The translations under genes were made by a program, and so were the position numbers. From Anaerolineae bacterium (GTDB lineage: Bacteria; Chloroflexota; Anaerolineae; JAFGEY01), in NCBI GenBank assembly GCA_016783145.1, contig JADHXD010000017.1:1-47331 (forward strand): a DNA stretch of 47,331 nt. Reading direction: 5' to 3'. Numbering within the stretch: position 1 is the stretch's first letter; every line of letters starts with the position of its first letter. Below the pieces are notes generated by a model. That model did not search any database and was not told the DNA's origin. It saw only the letters and a program-made list of their open reading frames with translations. Positions 18,488-26,981 of the stretch are shown here, in pieces.

Positions 18488-19018
18488 ATGGCTCAATGCA
18501 ACCATCACCCACAATACGAAGCGGTCGAGCAGTGCGAGCACTGTCACGTGCCGCTGTGCGGCATGTGCCTGTGGTACGCTGCGAGCGGCGAGCGCCTGTG
18601 CGAACGATGCGCAAAGCAGTGGGAAGGTGTGGGCCACGTCGTCTACAGGCCAGAAGAATACGCCGAGGGAATCCAACCCACATTGGCTCAGCCTACCCGT
18701 TCGCCAGCCCAGCACGCGCCCTATGCGGGCAACAGCGTCGATCTGACCGCGTTCGTCGCTGCCTGCCTGGGCGTGGTGCTTCTCTTTTCTTGCGTGCCGT
18801 GCGCGAACGTTCTGATCTCTATGCTCGCCCTGCCGCTGAACATCAGCTCGTATACGAACGCAAAACGCGCGGTCGACCCAAGGCGCACCCAACTGCTGTC
18901 CATCGTGGGCATAGTGAGTGGCGGGTTGGCCGTCCTGCTCATGTGCGCGTACCTTGCATTGACCGTTGGAGTGCCGGCCGTGGTGGTGCTTGTTGAGATC
19001 ATCACGCAGAACCCATAG
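18488..19018 (+). CDS. B-box-type zinc finger membrane protein
   Basis: A 176-residue protein of unknown function. The first 45 residues hold a cysteine/histidine array: [16 protein letters not shown], then PLCGMC and LCERC. This matches the small B-box-like zinc domains found at the N-terminus of many bacterial membrane proteins. Two hydrophobic segments follow (about residues 80-115, and 138-170 at the C-terminus) separated by a basic stretch. I start at the ATG at 18488, directly before the first Cys. Placement between ahcY and metK suggests a membrane-linked accessory role, but nothing in the sequence ties it to SAM chemistry. Confidence 0.7.
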   Translation: MAQCNHHPQYEAVEQCEHCHVPLCGMCLWYAASGERLCERCAKQWEGVGHVVYRPEEYAEGIQPTLAQPTRSPAQHAPYAGNSVDLTAFVAACLGVVLLFSCVPCANVLISMLALPLNISSYTNAKRAVDPRRTQLLSIVGIVSGGLAVLLMCAYLALTVGVPAVVVLVEIITQNP

Positions 19019-19050
19019 AACCAGCTAGTTTTCAGAAACAGGAGAGTAGA

Positions 19051-20268
19051 ATGACAACTACATTTGTGTCCGCCCCCCAATTCTTCTTGACCTCCGAGTC
19101 CGTCACAGAGGGCCACCCGGACAAGATCTGCGACCAGATCTCGGATGCCATCCTGGACGAGATCATCGCCCAGGACCCCGACGCTCGCGTGGCCTGTGAC
19201 TGCATGGTGACCACAGGGCTGGTCTTTGTCACCGGCGAGATCACGACGGATGCCTATGTCGAGATCGCCGACATCGCGCGCAAGACCGTTCTCGACATCG
19301 GGTACGACCGCGCCAAGTACGGTTTTGACGGAGAGACCTGCGGGGTGGTCATCTCTATCAAGGAACAGAGCGCCGACATCGCCCTCGGTGTGGACGAGGC
19401 ACTTGAGGCCAAGCAAGGGACGATGGAGGCGTGCGATAACGTCGAGGTGCTTGGTGCAGGAGATCAGGGGATGATGATCGGCTTTGCGTGCACCGAGACG
19501 CCCGAGTACATGCCCCTTCCGATCTCGCTGGCGCACAAGCTCTGCCGCCGGCTGGCAGAGGTGCGCAAGAACGGCACGTTGAGCTACCTTCGTCCTGATG
19601 GCAAGAGCCAGGTGACCATCGAGTACAGGTATGGCAAGCCAGTGCGTGCCGACACCGTCTTGGTTTCGGCACAGCACCATCCGGACGTCCCGCGCTCCCA
19701 GATCGTGGCCGACATCGTCGAACACGTGATCAGAGCGGTCATCCCCGCCGAACTCCTCGACGACAAGACCAGGTACCTGGTGAACCCCACGGGCCGGTTC
19801 GTGACCGGCGGCCCCAAGGGAGACGCCGGGCTCACCGGGCGCAAGATCATCGTCGACACCTACGGGGGCGCGGCCCGGCACGGCGGCGGCGCCTTCTCGG
19901 GCAAAGACCCGACCAAGGTAGACCGCTCGGCGGCGTACATGACCCGCTACATCGCCAAGAACCTGGTTGCCGCGGGCATCGCGGAGCGGCTGGAGGTGCA
20001 GGTGAGCTATGCGATCGGCGTAGCCCACCCGATCAGCATCACCGTGGAGACCTTTGGCACCGGCGCGATCCCCGACGATCAGATCGTCGAGTTGGTCAAG
20101 AAGAATTTTGACCTGCGTCCCGGGGCGATCATCTGCGACCTAGACCTGTGGCGCCCGATCTACAAGGCCATTGCGGCCTACGGCCACCTCGGTCGCGATG
20201 ACCTCGACCTGCCGTGGGAACGGCTGGACAGGGTGGAGGAACTGAAAAAGCAGGCCGGGCTGAGCTAG
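19051..20268 (+). CDS. metK: S-adenosylmethionine synthase
   Basis: A 405-residue enzyme forming SAM from methionine and ATP. Motifs: [20 protein letters not shown] at residues 14-33, [42 protein letters not shown] and the phosphate loop [27 protein letters not shown] precedes the ATG. It is the last gene of the riboswitch-led run, so SAM would repress synthesis of its own synthase along with the recycling enzymes. A 12-bp inverted repeat follows the gene. Confidence 0.98.
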   Translation: MTTTFVSAPQFFLTSESVTEGHPDKICDQISDAILDEIIAQDPDARVACDCMVTTGLVFVTGEITTDAYVEIADIARKTVLDIGYDRAKYGFDGETCGVVISIKEQSADIALGVDEALEAKQGTMEACDNVEVLGAGDQGMMIGFACTETPEYMPLPISLAHKLCRRLAEVRKNGTLSYLRPDGKSQVTIEYRYGKPVRADTVLVSAQHHPDVPRSQIVADIVEHVIRAVIPAELLDDKTRYLVNPTGRFVTGGPKGDAGLTGRKIIVDTYGGAARHGGGAFSGKDPTKVDRSAAYMTRYIAKNLVAAGIAERLEVQVSYAIGVAHPISITVETFGTGAIPDDQIVELVKKNFDLRPGAIICDLDLWRPIYKAIAAYGHLGRDDLDLPWERLDRVEELKKQAGLS

Positions 20269-20287
20269 ACAGCCTTTCTGGACAGGA

Positions 20288-20332
20288 CAAGGGACACAGC
20301 AGCCTTCCCAAGAGTCCGTTCTGTGTCCCTTG
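20288..20332 (+). terminator. Inverted repeat after metK, possible operon terminator
   Basis: CAAGGGACACAG (20288-20299) is perfectly complementary to CTGTGTCCCTTG (20321-20332), with a 21-base loop. There is no T run afterwards, so it may act with Rho, protect the 3' end or be unrelated to termination. Confidence 0.4.
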
Positions 20333-20369
20333 CCTTGCTCCCGGGGCCTGTGACGTACAGCGCGGGGAT

Positions 20370-20398
20370 TTGACGTTTTTGTGTTCCTTTGATAAAAT
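20370..20398 (+). promoter_or_regulatory. tRNA-Glu promoter
   Basis: TTGACG (20370-20375), a 17-base spacer, then TAAAAT (20393-20398), ending 12 bases before the tRNA 5' end. Confidence 0.7.
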
Positions 20399-20410
20399 AG
20401 GCTTTGTTCT

Positions 20411-20483
20411 GCCCCCATCGTCTAGAGGCCCAGGACACCGCCCTTTCAAGGCGGCGACGCGGATTCGAATTCCGCTGGGGGCA
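20411..20483 (+). tRNA. tRNA-Glu(UUC)
   Basis: The cloverleaf has acceptor stem GCCCCCA/TGGGGGC, the D arm CGTCTAGAGGCCCAGGACA, the anticodon stem CCGCC/GGCGG around CTTTCAA (anticodon TTC), and a T arm with GGATTCGAATTCC. The discriminator is A (20483), and CCA is not encoded. Confidence 0.95.
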
Positions 20484-20544
20484 TTTCCTCATTTCTCTCG
20501 CCAGCACGCAGGAAAGAGCCGGGAATGGCGCACTCTGGATCCCT

Positions 20545-20898
20545 ATGCTGACCCCCTTTGAGCGAGGCTTTATCGCAAACCTGGTCGCTGACTGGCTGCT
20601 GCAGAACGACTGGATGGCCAGGAACAAACCAAGCCTGAGACACCCCGCATCCTGGGTGCACGCCGGCATCCACGCCGCCCTGCTCGGCCTGGCGCTGGGC
20701 TGGCAGGCCGGGTTGGTCCTGGCCGCGGTCCACCTCCTGATTGACACCCGGGTGCCGACCCGCTGGTGGCAGAACACCATCAGGCAGACGAGGGAAGGAC
20801 CGATCGCTCTCTTGGTCAGGTTGGTGGTCGACCAAATCCTTCACATCGTCCCGATCGCCCTCTGGGTCGAGATCGCAGGCCGGCTGGGTTCCTCCTAG
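20545..20898 (+). CDS. DUF3307-like membrane protein
   Basis: A 117-residue mostly hydrophobic protein. It has NLVADWLLQNDWMARNK near residues 11-27, HAGIHAALLGLALGW, AAVHLLIDTRVP and a C-terminal VDQILHIVPIALW. The scattered H/D/Q residues in these helices (ADxxLQ, HxxxH, HxxxD, DQxxH) match the DUF3307 family of small inner-membrane proteins of unknown function. The ATG at 20545 is the first after the tRNA. Its end overlaps the convergent aldolase gene by four bases. Confidence 0.75.
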   Translation: MLTPFERGFIANLVADWLLQNDWMARNKPSLRHPASWVHAGIHAALLGLALGWQAGLVLAAVHLLIDTRVPTRWWQNTIRQTREGPIALLVRLVVDQILHIVPIALWVEIAGRLGSS

Positions 20899-21683
20899 GC
20901 GTCCGAGATGACTTTTCTGAGCTCGTCTCCGTTCTTTCGCCACCACCCATAGAGGACCGAGAGGTCTGTCCCCAGGGAAAAGTGGCGAACGCCCATGTCC
21001 AGGTAGTACTTGGCCTGATCGACGCTGGCGATCTCGGCGCGCGGCTGCACGCCCATCTTGAGCGCTGTCTCAAAGACCTGGCGCGCGGCAGCCTGAACCT
21101 CAGGAGCGGTCCGCTCGCCGGGCCGGCCGATGCTCATCGAATAGTCGGATGGCCCCCACTGCACCATATCGACCCCACCTACCGACAGGATCTCCTCCAA
21201 CTGCTCGACCGCGGACCGCTTCTCGATCATGATCATGACCACGACATCTCTGAGCGCCTGCACATACTCCGGCGATCCGCCGTATCCCATGTAGGCGAAG
21301 CGACGGGTCCCGACGCCGTGGATGCCGCCATCCTCGGGCGTCTCCGGGCGGACGATGCGCACGCATTGGCGCACATCCTCCGCGGAGCGACAGTCTGCGA
21401 ACAGCACGCCCTGGAAACCGGCGCCGATTCCGCGCTGCGCGAGCCAGCCCCTCGGCTCTTGATCGATCTTGATGATCGCCGTCATGTCGAACAGCTCGAC
21501 GGCCCGGCAAAAGTTGTCGAGCGCGTACAGGTCAAAGGGGGCGTACTCGGCCAGGAACTCGACATAGTCAAACATGCCCGTGTGTCCGATCGCCTCGGCG
21601 ATGGACGGCCAGACGGTGTGCACGCGGGTGCCGATGGACGGCTGGCCAGCGTCCAACAGTTTTCGAAGTTTGTTCGCTCTCAC
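20895..21683 (-). CDS. HpcH/HpaI-family aldolase
   Basis: A 262-residue TIM-barrel class II aldolase. It has IGTRVHTVWPSIAEAIGHTGMFDYVEF in the first third and AIIKIDQEPRGWLAQRGIGAG after it. Later come the metal-binding Glu in MIMIEKRSAVEQLEEI and the DMVQWGPSDYSMSIG block with the Asp ligand. Such enzymes cleave or form 2-keto-4-hydroxy acids using pyruvate or similar donors. I start at the GTG at 21683 behind GGGAGG; an extension upstream to 21764 shows no family similarity. It is convergent with the DUF3307 gene and follows the membrane glycosyltransferase on the same strand. Substrate unknown; related hydroxyacid genes lie at 33.8-39 kb. Confidence 0.85.
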   Translation of the reverse strand: MRANKLRKLLDAGQPSIGTRVHTVWPSIAEAIGHTGMFDYVEFLAEYAPFDLYALDNFCRAVELFDMTAIIKIDQEPRGWLAQRGIGAGFQGVLFADCRSAEDVRQCVRIVRPETPEDGGIHGVGTRRFAYMGYGGSPEYVQALRDVVVMIMIEKRSAVEQLEEILSVGGVDMVQWGPSDYSMSIGRPGERTAPEVQAAARQVFETALKMGVQPRAEIASVDQAKYYLDMGVRHFSLGTDLSVLYGWWRKNGDELRKVISDA

Positions 21684-21738
21684 AGTCAAACCCTCCCTGG
21701 TCTGTATGATGGGAAACTGGGCCTGCTCGTGCAGGCAC

Positions 21739-22947
21739 CTAGCCGATGAACACCCAAAGCGCATAGAGCACGCTGAGCATCGTGAGCACCGCGCCGCTGA
21801 CCGCGAGGTAGGCCAGCCGCGCCCTCGGCCCCCGCCCTTCCAACCAGTCGCCAGCGACGATGAACGCGGGGAACAGGCTTAGCACGTAGCGGGACAGGGA
21901 CTGCAGTGAGGAAGCGGCAAACGTCTCCTTGCTCAACAGCAGGATCAGGTGCGCGCCCACATAGATCAGCCACTCTGGCCTGCGCCAGCGTGGGCGCACG
22001 GCCATGCTCACCGCCAGGGCAATGAACACCACCGCGCTCCCCAGATCGAGCGAGGTGTGCAGATCGCGTACGCGCGCCCATTGGACGATCGCCGCCCACA
22101 AGCCGCTGATCGGGTTGGTCAGGACCAGTCCCGAGCGCCGCGCGAGCACGTCCGAGATCGGCGCCAGGCCGTGCCAGCTCCGCCAGGCCATAAAGCCAAG
22201 CCCGCCCAGAACGGGAAGGACCAGGCCCGCGCAGACCGAGACGCCCGACCATCCGAGGAGGCCTCGTAGCTCTCCCTTCCACTGGTTCCAGGCCATCCAG
22301 GCCAGCGCAGCCGCAGTCAGCATCCCGGGCCCGCGCGTCAGGCTGGCCAGGCAGCCAAGCAGGCCCGCCAGCCACCACCGCCGGGCATAGGCAGCGGAAA
22401 ACGCGCCCAGCGTCAGTGCCAGGAACAGCGACTCGGTGTAGGGTGCGATCAGGAACACGGCGGTCGGGTAGCAGGCCAGGGCGACGACGGCCCACCTCGC
22501 CGCCTGAGGCCCATAGTGGTGGTCCGCCAGCCGGTGCAGGCAGGCGAACGCAGCGCAGGCCGCGAGCGTGGATACGATCAGCCCCCCCGCCAGATAGTCG
22601 CCGCCGGCGACCGCGGCGCAGAGCCGGGTCAGCACGATGAACAGGGGATAGTAGACCGTGTGCCCCTCGGGGACGCTCAGGTAGTCGAGACGAGCCAAAG
22701 TGAGGTGGTTGATCGCGTCGTATCTAGGCCACACCCCGAGCAGCAACTGTCCCGGGACGGTGGCATAGGCCGATAGGCCGCCGTCGAGCTGGATGGCCCT
22801 GTCCGCGTCCATGTACGGGCTGGCGACGCGCCAGGCCACTCCCATCAGCAGCCCGAGCACCACGCGGAGCACGACGACGGTCGCCACGCCCCACGCACAC
22901 GCTGCCGGCCAGCCTCCCCTATTCAGCGCCCTCCGTACAACCGCCAT
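21739..22947 (-). CDS. PIG-V/ArnT-like polytopic membrane glycosyltransferase
   Basis: A 402-residue protein with about nine to eleven hydrophobic segments. In the first periplasmic loop region it has WPRYDAINHLTLARLDYL, comparable with the WxRWDAxHYLxIA motif of the GPI-mannosyltransferase PIG-V family, then YYPLFIVLTRL. YPTAVFLIAPYTESLFLAL and LASLTRGPGML follow, also typical of that family. These GT-C enzymes use polyprenyl-phosphate sugars. The GT2 proteins in the SAM operon could supply such donors, although they are not adjacent. ATG at 22947; an in-frame upstream start would overlap the promoter. Confidence 0.75.
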   Translation of the reverse strand: MAVVRRALNRGGWPAACAWGVATVVVLRVVLGLLMGVAWRVASPYMDADRAIQLDGGLSAYATVPGQLLLGVWPRYDAINHLTLARLDYLSVPEGHTVYYPLFIVLTRLCAAVAGGDYLAGGLIVSTLAACAAFACLHRLADHHYGPQAARWAVVALACYPTAVFLIAPYTESLFLALTLGAFSAAYARRWWLAGLLGCLASLTRGPGMLTAAALAWMAWNQWKGELRGLLGWSGVSVCAGLVLPVLGGLGFMAWRSWHGLAPISDVLARRSGLVLTNPISGLWAAIVQWARVRDLHTSLDLGSAVVFIALAVSMAVRPRWRRPEWLIYVGAHLILLLSKETFAASSLQSLSRYVLSLFPAFIVAGDWLEGRGPRARLAYLAVSGAVLTMLSVLYALWVFIG

Positions 22948-22988
22948 CCTGTCCCCCGACCGGTACAGCACTCGTCCGCTACGGGCGC

Positions 22989-23017
22989 ATTGTACTTGAT
23001 CCCAATCTGGGGCGCAA
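22989..23017 (-). promoter_or_regulatory. Promoter of the PIG-V-like gene
   Basis: On the minus strand, TTGCGC (23017-23012), a 17-base spacer, then TACAAT (22994-22989). It is divergent from the promoter at 23080. Confidence 0.55.
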
Positions 23018-23079
23018 ACTGGCCCCGATCCAGCCACAAACCAGGGCCTTTCAGAACGTCTGCCCAGGCGCACGCGTGC

Positions 23080-23108
23080 TTGCCCGCCGTCTCAGCTTGT
23101 ACTATAAT
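23080..23108 (+). promoter_or_regulatory. Promoter of the PEP-synthase-like gene
   Basis: TTGCCC (23080-23085), 17 bases, TATAAT (23103-23108). The gene's ATG follows 56 bases later behind GGAAGG. Confidence 0.6.
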
Positions 23109-23163
23109 GTCCCGCAGCGTGTCCGTCCGCTCCACAACGATGAGGAGAAAGGAAGGCAGACAG

Positions 23164-25854
23164 ATGGAAACCTACATCCTGCCCCTCTCGGACCCCGACG
23201 CCGTTCTCGCAACTGTTGGCGGAAAAGGGATGTCCCTGGCCAAGCTGGCCCTGGCGGGACTGCCCGTACCCGGCGGGTTCCACGTGACCACAGAGGCTTA
23301 CCGCCGCTTTGTGAGCGAGAATGAGCTGCAGCCCGGCATTGAGGCAGCCCTCTGTTCCATCGATTCCCGTCGCCTACAAACCCTGGAGACGGCCTCCCAG
23401 GCCATCACCCAGTTGTTCGCGGCAGCCCCCATCCCCGACGAGATCGCCAGCGCCATCGCGCACGCCTACGAGGGTCTCCCCGGCAGCGACCCGCCGGTCG
23501 CCGTGCGCTCTTCCGCCACAGCCGAAGACCTGCCTGAGGCCTCTTTCGCCGGGCAGCAGGAGACCTATCTCAACGTCACTGGAGCCAGCGCCGTGCTGGA
23601 AGCCACTCGCAAGTGCTGGGCCAGCCTGTGGACAGCCCGTGCCATCGGCTACCGCGCCCGCCAGGATGTGGGCGCCGGCGATGTGGCCCTGGCGGTGGTG
23701 ATACAGCATCTCGTCCCCGCGGAGGCCGCCGGGATCCTGTTCACCGCCAACCCGGTCAGCGGGCAGCGCGACCAGATGGTGATCAGTGCCTCCTGGGGGT
23801 TGGGAGAATCGGTCGTCGGCGGGTCCGTCACGCCAGACACCCTGACGCTGGAGAAATCTTCGGGCAGGGTGATCGCCCGCGAGACTGCCGAGAAGCGCGT
23901 CCAGACCGTGCGGGTCAGCGGTGGGACCGAGGAGGTCCCCGTCCCTGAGGACCTGCGCCGGGCCCCTGTGCTCAGCGATGCGCAGGCCGCGGAGCTGGGC
24001 CACATAGGCGCCGAGATCGAGGCACTCTACGGGATGCCGATGGACATCGAGTGGGCGCTGGCCGAAGGGCAGTTTGCCATCCTTCAGGCCCGGCCCATCA
24101 CCGCGCTGCCAGAGCCGGAAGCGCCCGCGCCCACTGAATGGCCCATGCCCGACCCCAAAGGCCAGTACGTGCGCGCGAGCATCATCGACCTGATGCCCGA
24201 CCCGGTCAGCCCCCTCTTTACCACCACGGCCTTTGGCGCCTACGACGCCGGCCTGGCGAGCGCTATGTCAGACCTCACGCGATCCAGGGCAGTGCTTCCA
24301 AAAGATCACATGGTGACGATCAATGACTATGTCTACCAGGACGCGCACATGTCTGGCCGCTACCTGTGGTGGACGGTGACCAGGCTGCTGCCGTCATTCC
24401 CGCGCATGATGCGCGACGGTGTCCCCTACTGGCGCGAACACGGGCGTACACCCTACGTCGAGACCGTCCAGCGCTGGGAAAGCCAACCGCTCTCTGACCT
24501 GAGGGCGTCGGAACTGATGGATGGCGCGCGCGAGATCGTGAGGGCGGCGATGTTCAACCTCACCGCGCAGATGACGTGGATGGGGGCGTGCGCGGGGAGT
24601 GAGCTGCTGTTCACGCGCGTGTACGACAAGCTGATCGTGCGCCCCGGAGAACCCGATGCGACGGCCTTCCTGATGGGCTATGACAGCACCCCCATCCGCG
24701 CCGAAAAGTCGCTCTATGACCTGGCTGCCTGGTATCGGGCTCGCGAGAGCCCCGACGGGCGAGATCTAGTTGCCGCCTACGTCTTGAGCACGCCCTCTGC
24801 GCAGCTTGTCGAGCAGTTGGAGAGCGATCGAACCCCGGCGCAGATAGCGGAAGAGGACTGGCGCGTGTTCCGGGAACGTTTCCGCGCGCACGTACGCCAA
24901 TTCGGACACATCATTTACGACCTCGACTTTGCCAGGCCGCTGCCACTCGACAACCCCGCACCGATGCTGGAGATGGTCAAGCTGTACCTGCGCGGCGAGG
25001 GCGCCGACCCGCACGAACGGCAAGGGGCGCTCGAGGCCAGGCGCGTGGGCGCGACGGAGAGCGTGCTCTCTCGCGTCAAAGGCTTGAGGCGTTGGGCGTT
25101 CACCAAGACCCTGCGCTGGGCGCAGTCGCTGGCCGAGATCCGCGAGGATGCCCTGGCCGATATCGGTTTGGGCTACCCGGTGCTGCGGCGGATGCTGCGC
25201 GAGTTGGGACGTCGCCTGGTCCACATCGGGACTATCCAGGGGTCCGATGACGTCTTCTGGCTCCGGCAAGAGGAACTTACGCGGGCGGTCGCCGCCCTGG
25301 CACAAAACGAGCCGGTGCCGGAGATGGTTGCCCGCATAGAGGAACGCGCCGCATTCGCGCGCGCGGCCCGGCGCGTGACGCCGCCGCCCGTTCTGCCCCC
25401 GTCCAAGAAAAGGGTGATGGGCTTTAGCGTGGAAGGGATCGTCGCTGCGGACGAAAGCAGCCACAGCGGCGACACGATCAAAGGCATCGGTACGAGTGCA
25501 GGCCGGGTCACGGCACCGGCCTGTGTGCTGCGAGGCCCGGAGGACTTCTGCCAGATGCAGCCAGGCTGTGTCCTCGTCGCCGCAATCACCACTCCGGCCT
25601 GGACGCCGCTCTTTCCAATGGCATCGGCGGTCGTCACGGACATCGGCGGGCCACTCAGCCACGGCTCGATCGTGGCACGCGAGTACGGAATACCGGCGGT
25701 GATGGGCACGGGTGTGGCCACCAAGCGCATCCAGAGCGGCCAGACCATCACCGTTGATGGCGCCGCAGGCACCGTTACACTGAGTCCAGGTGGCCTGACT
25801 GGTACGGTGGGATCGCCATCGAACCTCGACCAGGAGACCGGACCTTCGGACTGA
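23164..25854 (+). CDS. PEP synthase / rifampin phosphotransferase-like three-domain enzyme
   Basis: An 896-residue protein. The N-terminal ATP-grasp (PEP/pyruvate-binding) domain covers about residues 1-320: GGKGMSLAKLALAGLPVPGG, AVRSSATAEDLPEASFAGQQ, ILFTANPVSG, SWGLGESVVGG, DIEWA and QARPIT. A middle region of about 460 residues has no motif I recognise. The C-terminal phosphohistidine domain has GPLSHGSIVAREYGIPAVMG with His833 as the swivelling residue. This layout (ATP-grasp, variable middle, mobile His) is that of rifampin phosphotransferase and related proteins, rather than PpsA, whose C-terminal PEP-binding TIM barrel is missing. The substrate phosphorylated through the His is unknown; antibiotic inactivation is one possibility. 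ATG at 23164. Confidence 0.82.
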   Translation: METYILPLSDPDAVLATVGGKGMSLAKLALAGLPVPGGFHVTTEAYRRFVSENELQPGIEAALCSIDSRRLQTLETASQAITQLFAAAPIPDEIASAIAHAYEGLPGSDPPVAVRSSATAEDLPEASFAGQQETYLNVTGASAVLEATRKCWASLWTARAIGYRARQDVGAGDVALAVVIQHLVPAEAAGILFTANPVSGQRDQMVISASWGLGESVVGGSVTPDTLTLEKSSGRVIARETAEKRVQTVRVSGGTEEVPVPEDLRRAPVLSDAQAAELGHIGAEIEALYGMPMDIEWALAEGQFAILQARPITALPEPEAPAPTEWPMPDPKGQYVRASIIDLMPDPVSPLFTTTAFGAYDAGLASAMSDLTRSRAVLPKDHMVTINDYVYQDAHMSGRYLWWTVTRLLPSFPRMMRDGVPYWREHGRTPYVETVQRWESQPLSDLRASELMDGAREIVRAAMFNLTAQMTWMGACAGSELLFTRVYDKLIVRPGEPDATAFLMGYDSTPIRAEKSLYDLAAWYRARESPDGRDLVAAYVLSTPSAQLVEQLESDRTPAQIAEEDWRVFRERFRAHVRQFGHIIYDLDFARPLPLDNPAPMLEMVKLYLRGEGADPHERQGALEARRVGATESVLSRVKGLRRWAFTKTLRWAQSLAEIREDALADIGLGYPVLRRMLRELGRRLVHIGTIQGSDDVFWLRQEELTRAVAALAQNEPVPEMVARIEERAAFARAARRVTPPPVLPPSKKRVMGFSVEGIVAADESSHSGDTIKGIGTSAGRVTAPACVLRGPEDFCQMQPGCVLVAAITTPAWTPLFPMASAVVTDIGGPLSHGSIVAREYGIPAVMGTGVATKRIQSGQTITVDGAAGTVTLSPGGLTGTVGSPSNLDQETGPSD

Positions 25855-25898
25855 TCCGGGACGGTGACCGTCACCAGGCAACATGGAAGGAGAAACGC

Positions 25899-26777
25899 TT
25901 GCCTTGGCGCATCTTGATTGTGATCGCGCTGCTGGGCCTATCGGCATGCAGCCAAAGCGGTGGCGTTGACTTGGACAAGCTAGTTGACATTGGCACGCAC
26001 AGCCTGCACATTCGGTGCATAGGCAAAGGCCATCCCGTTGTGGTCATCGACACAGGACATGGCGATCTGCTGGACAGTTGGCAATCCATCCAGGCCCAGA
26101 TCGGGCAGTACACACGCGTGTGTGCGTACGACCGAGCCGGCTATGGATCGAGTGAGCCTGGCCCGATGCCCCGTCACAGCCAGCGAATCGCAGACGAACT
26201 AGAACTGCTGCTTGACCAAGCCAGGGTCGGAGGGCCGTACGTGCTCGTGGGACACTCGTTGGGGGCAGCCAACATGCAGGTGTTCGCCAGCCGGTACCCA
26301 GACCAGGTTGCTGGTCTGATCCTGCTCGATCCCCCGCCGCTGCAGCTCATCACCGGACAGGCATTTCCTGAACTCCACCGGATGGCAGAACAGGAGGCAG
26401 CCGGGATTCACCAGATGGCCGAGGCTGCACGCCAGGCAGCGGACACGGAAGGACAGGCAAGAGCGGGCTTTTTGGCAGCAGCGGCCTCCGAACTGGAGAC
26501 GCTTTTCGGCGAGGGCGCGGCTCAGGTGGCAGCGGTCGAGTCGTTCGGGGATATTCCGCTGGTTGTCATCGGGTCAGGAAAGGCCAACCCGGCCTTTGGG
26601 GAAGTAGCCGAGGACTATCAGCAGTTCTGGATCGAGCAAAGCCGGGCGCTGACACAAAAGTCAACCCAGGGGAGGTTCATCCTGGCCCAAGAGAGTGGCC
26701 ATCACCTGCACAAAGACGCGCCCGACCTGGTTCTTGATACCATCCGCCAGGTGGTGAAAGAGGCAAGAGTAAAGTAG
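25899..26777 (+). CDS. Alpha/beta-hydrolase lipoprotein
   Basis: A 292-residue protein. It has a signal peptide and lipobox LSAC (Cys17 lipidated), so it is likely anchored outside the cytoplasmic membrane. The hydrolase fold follows: VVVIDTGHG (oxyanion region), RVCAYDRAGYGSS, the nucleophile elbow GHSLG with Ser120, and GLILLDPPP. Near the end lies ESGHHLHKDAP with the catalytic His. TTG start at 25899 behind AAGGAGA. It follows the PEP-synthase-like gene by 44 bases and may share its transcript. Function probably esterase or amidase; substrate unknown. Confidence 0.83.
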   Translation: MPWRILIVIALLGLSACSQSGGVDLDKLVDIGTHSLHIRCIGKGHPVVVIDTGHGDLLDSWQSIQAQIGQYTRVCAYDRAGYGSSEPGPMPRHSQRIADELELLLDQARVGGPYVLVGHSLGAANMQVFASRYPDQVAGLILLDPPPLQLITGQAFPELHRMAEQEAAGIHQMAEAARQAADTEGQARAGFLAAAASELETLFGEGAAQVAAVESFGDIPLVVIGSGKANPAFGEVAEDYQQFWIEQSRALTQKSTQGRFILAQESGHHLHKDAPDLVLDTIRQVVKEARVK

Positions 26778-26791
26778 GCCGGCACGGCGCG

Positions 26792-26962
26792 ACGTTCATA
26801 TACCGCAATGCGCAGACGTGGACGACAGATGGGACGGTGCTCGAGGGGCGCGGCGTGATCCCCGACATTGAGGTCCCCCTGTATCGCGCAGGGCTCTTGC
26901 AGGGGATCGACTCTCAGTTGGAGGCAGCCATCTGGCATCTCCAGGGCAAAGCCGGAACATAG
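26792..26962 (+). pseudogene. S41 (C-terminal processing) peptidase, C-terminal remnant
   Basis: The frame ending at TAG 26960-26962 reads TFIYRNAQTWTTDGTVLEG, RGVIPDIEVPL and LLQGIDSQLEAAIWHL. That is the end of tail-specific S41 peptidases, where DGTxxEGxGVxPDxEV is a conserved segment. The catalytic Ser-Lys part is missing and the frame runs back into the hydrolase gene without a start. A deletion probably removed the rest. Confidence 0.6.
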
Positions 26963-26981
26963 GCAGGGCGATCGCGCCCCG

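Noticed and set aside
20404..20544. Upstream extension of the DUF3307 gene through the tRNA-Glu
   Set aside because: The tRNA occupies 20411-20483; the protein more likely starts at the ATG at 20545.
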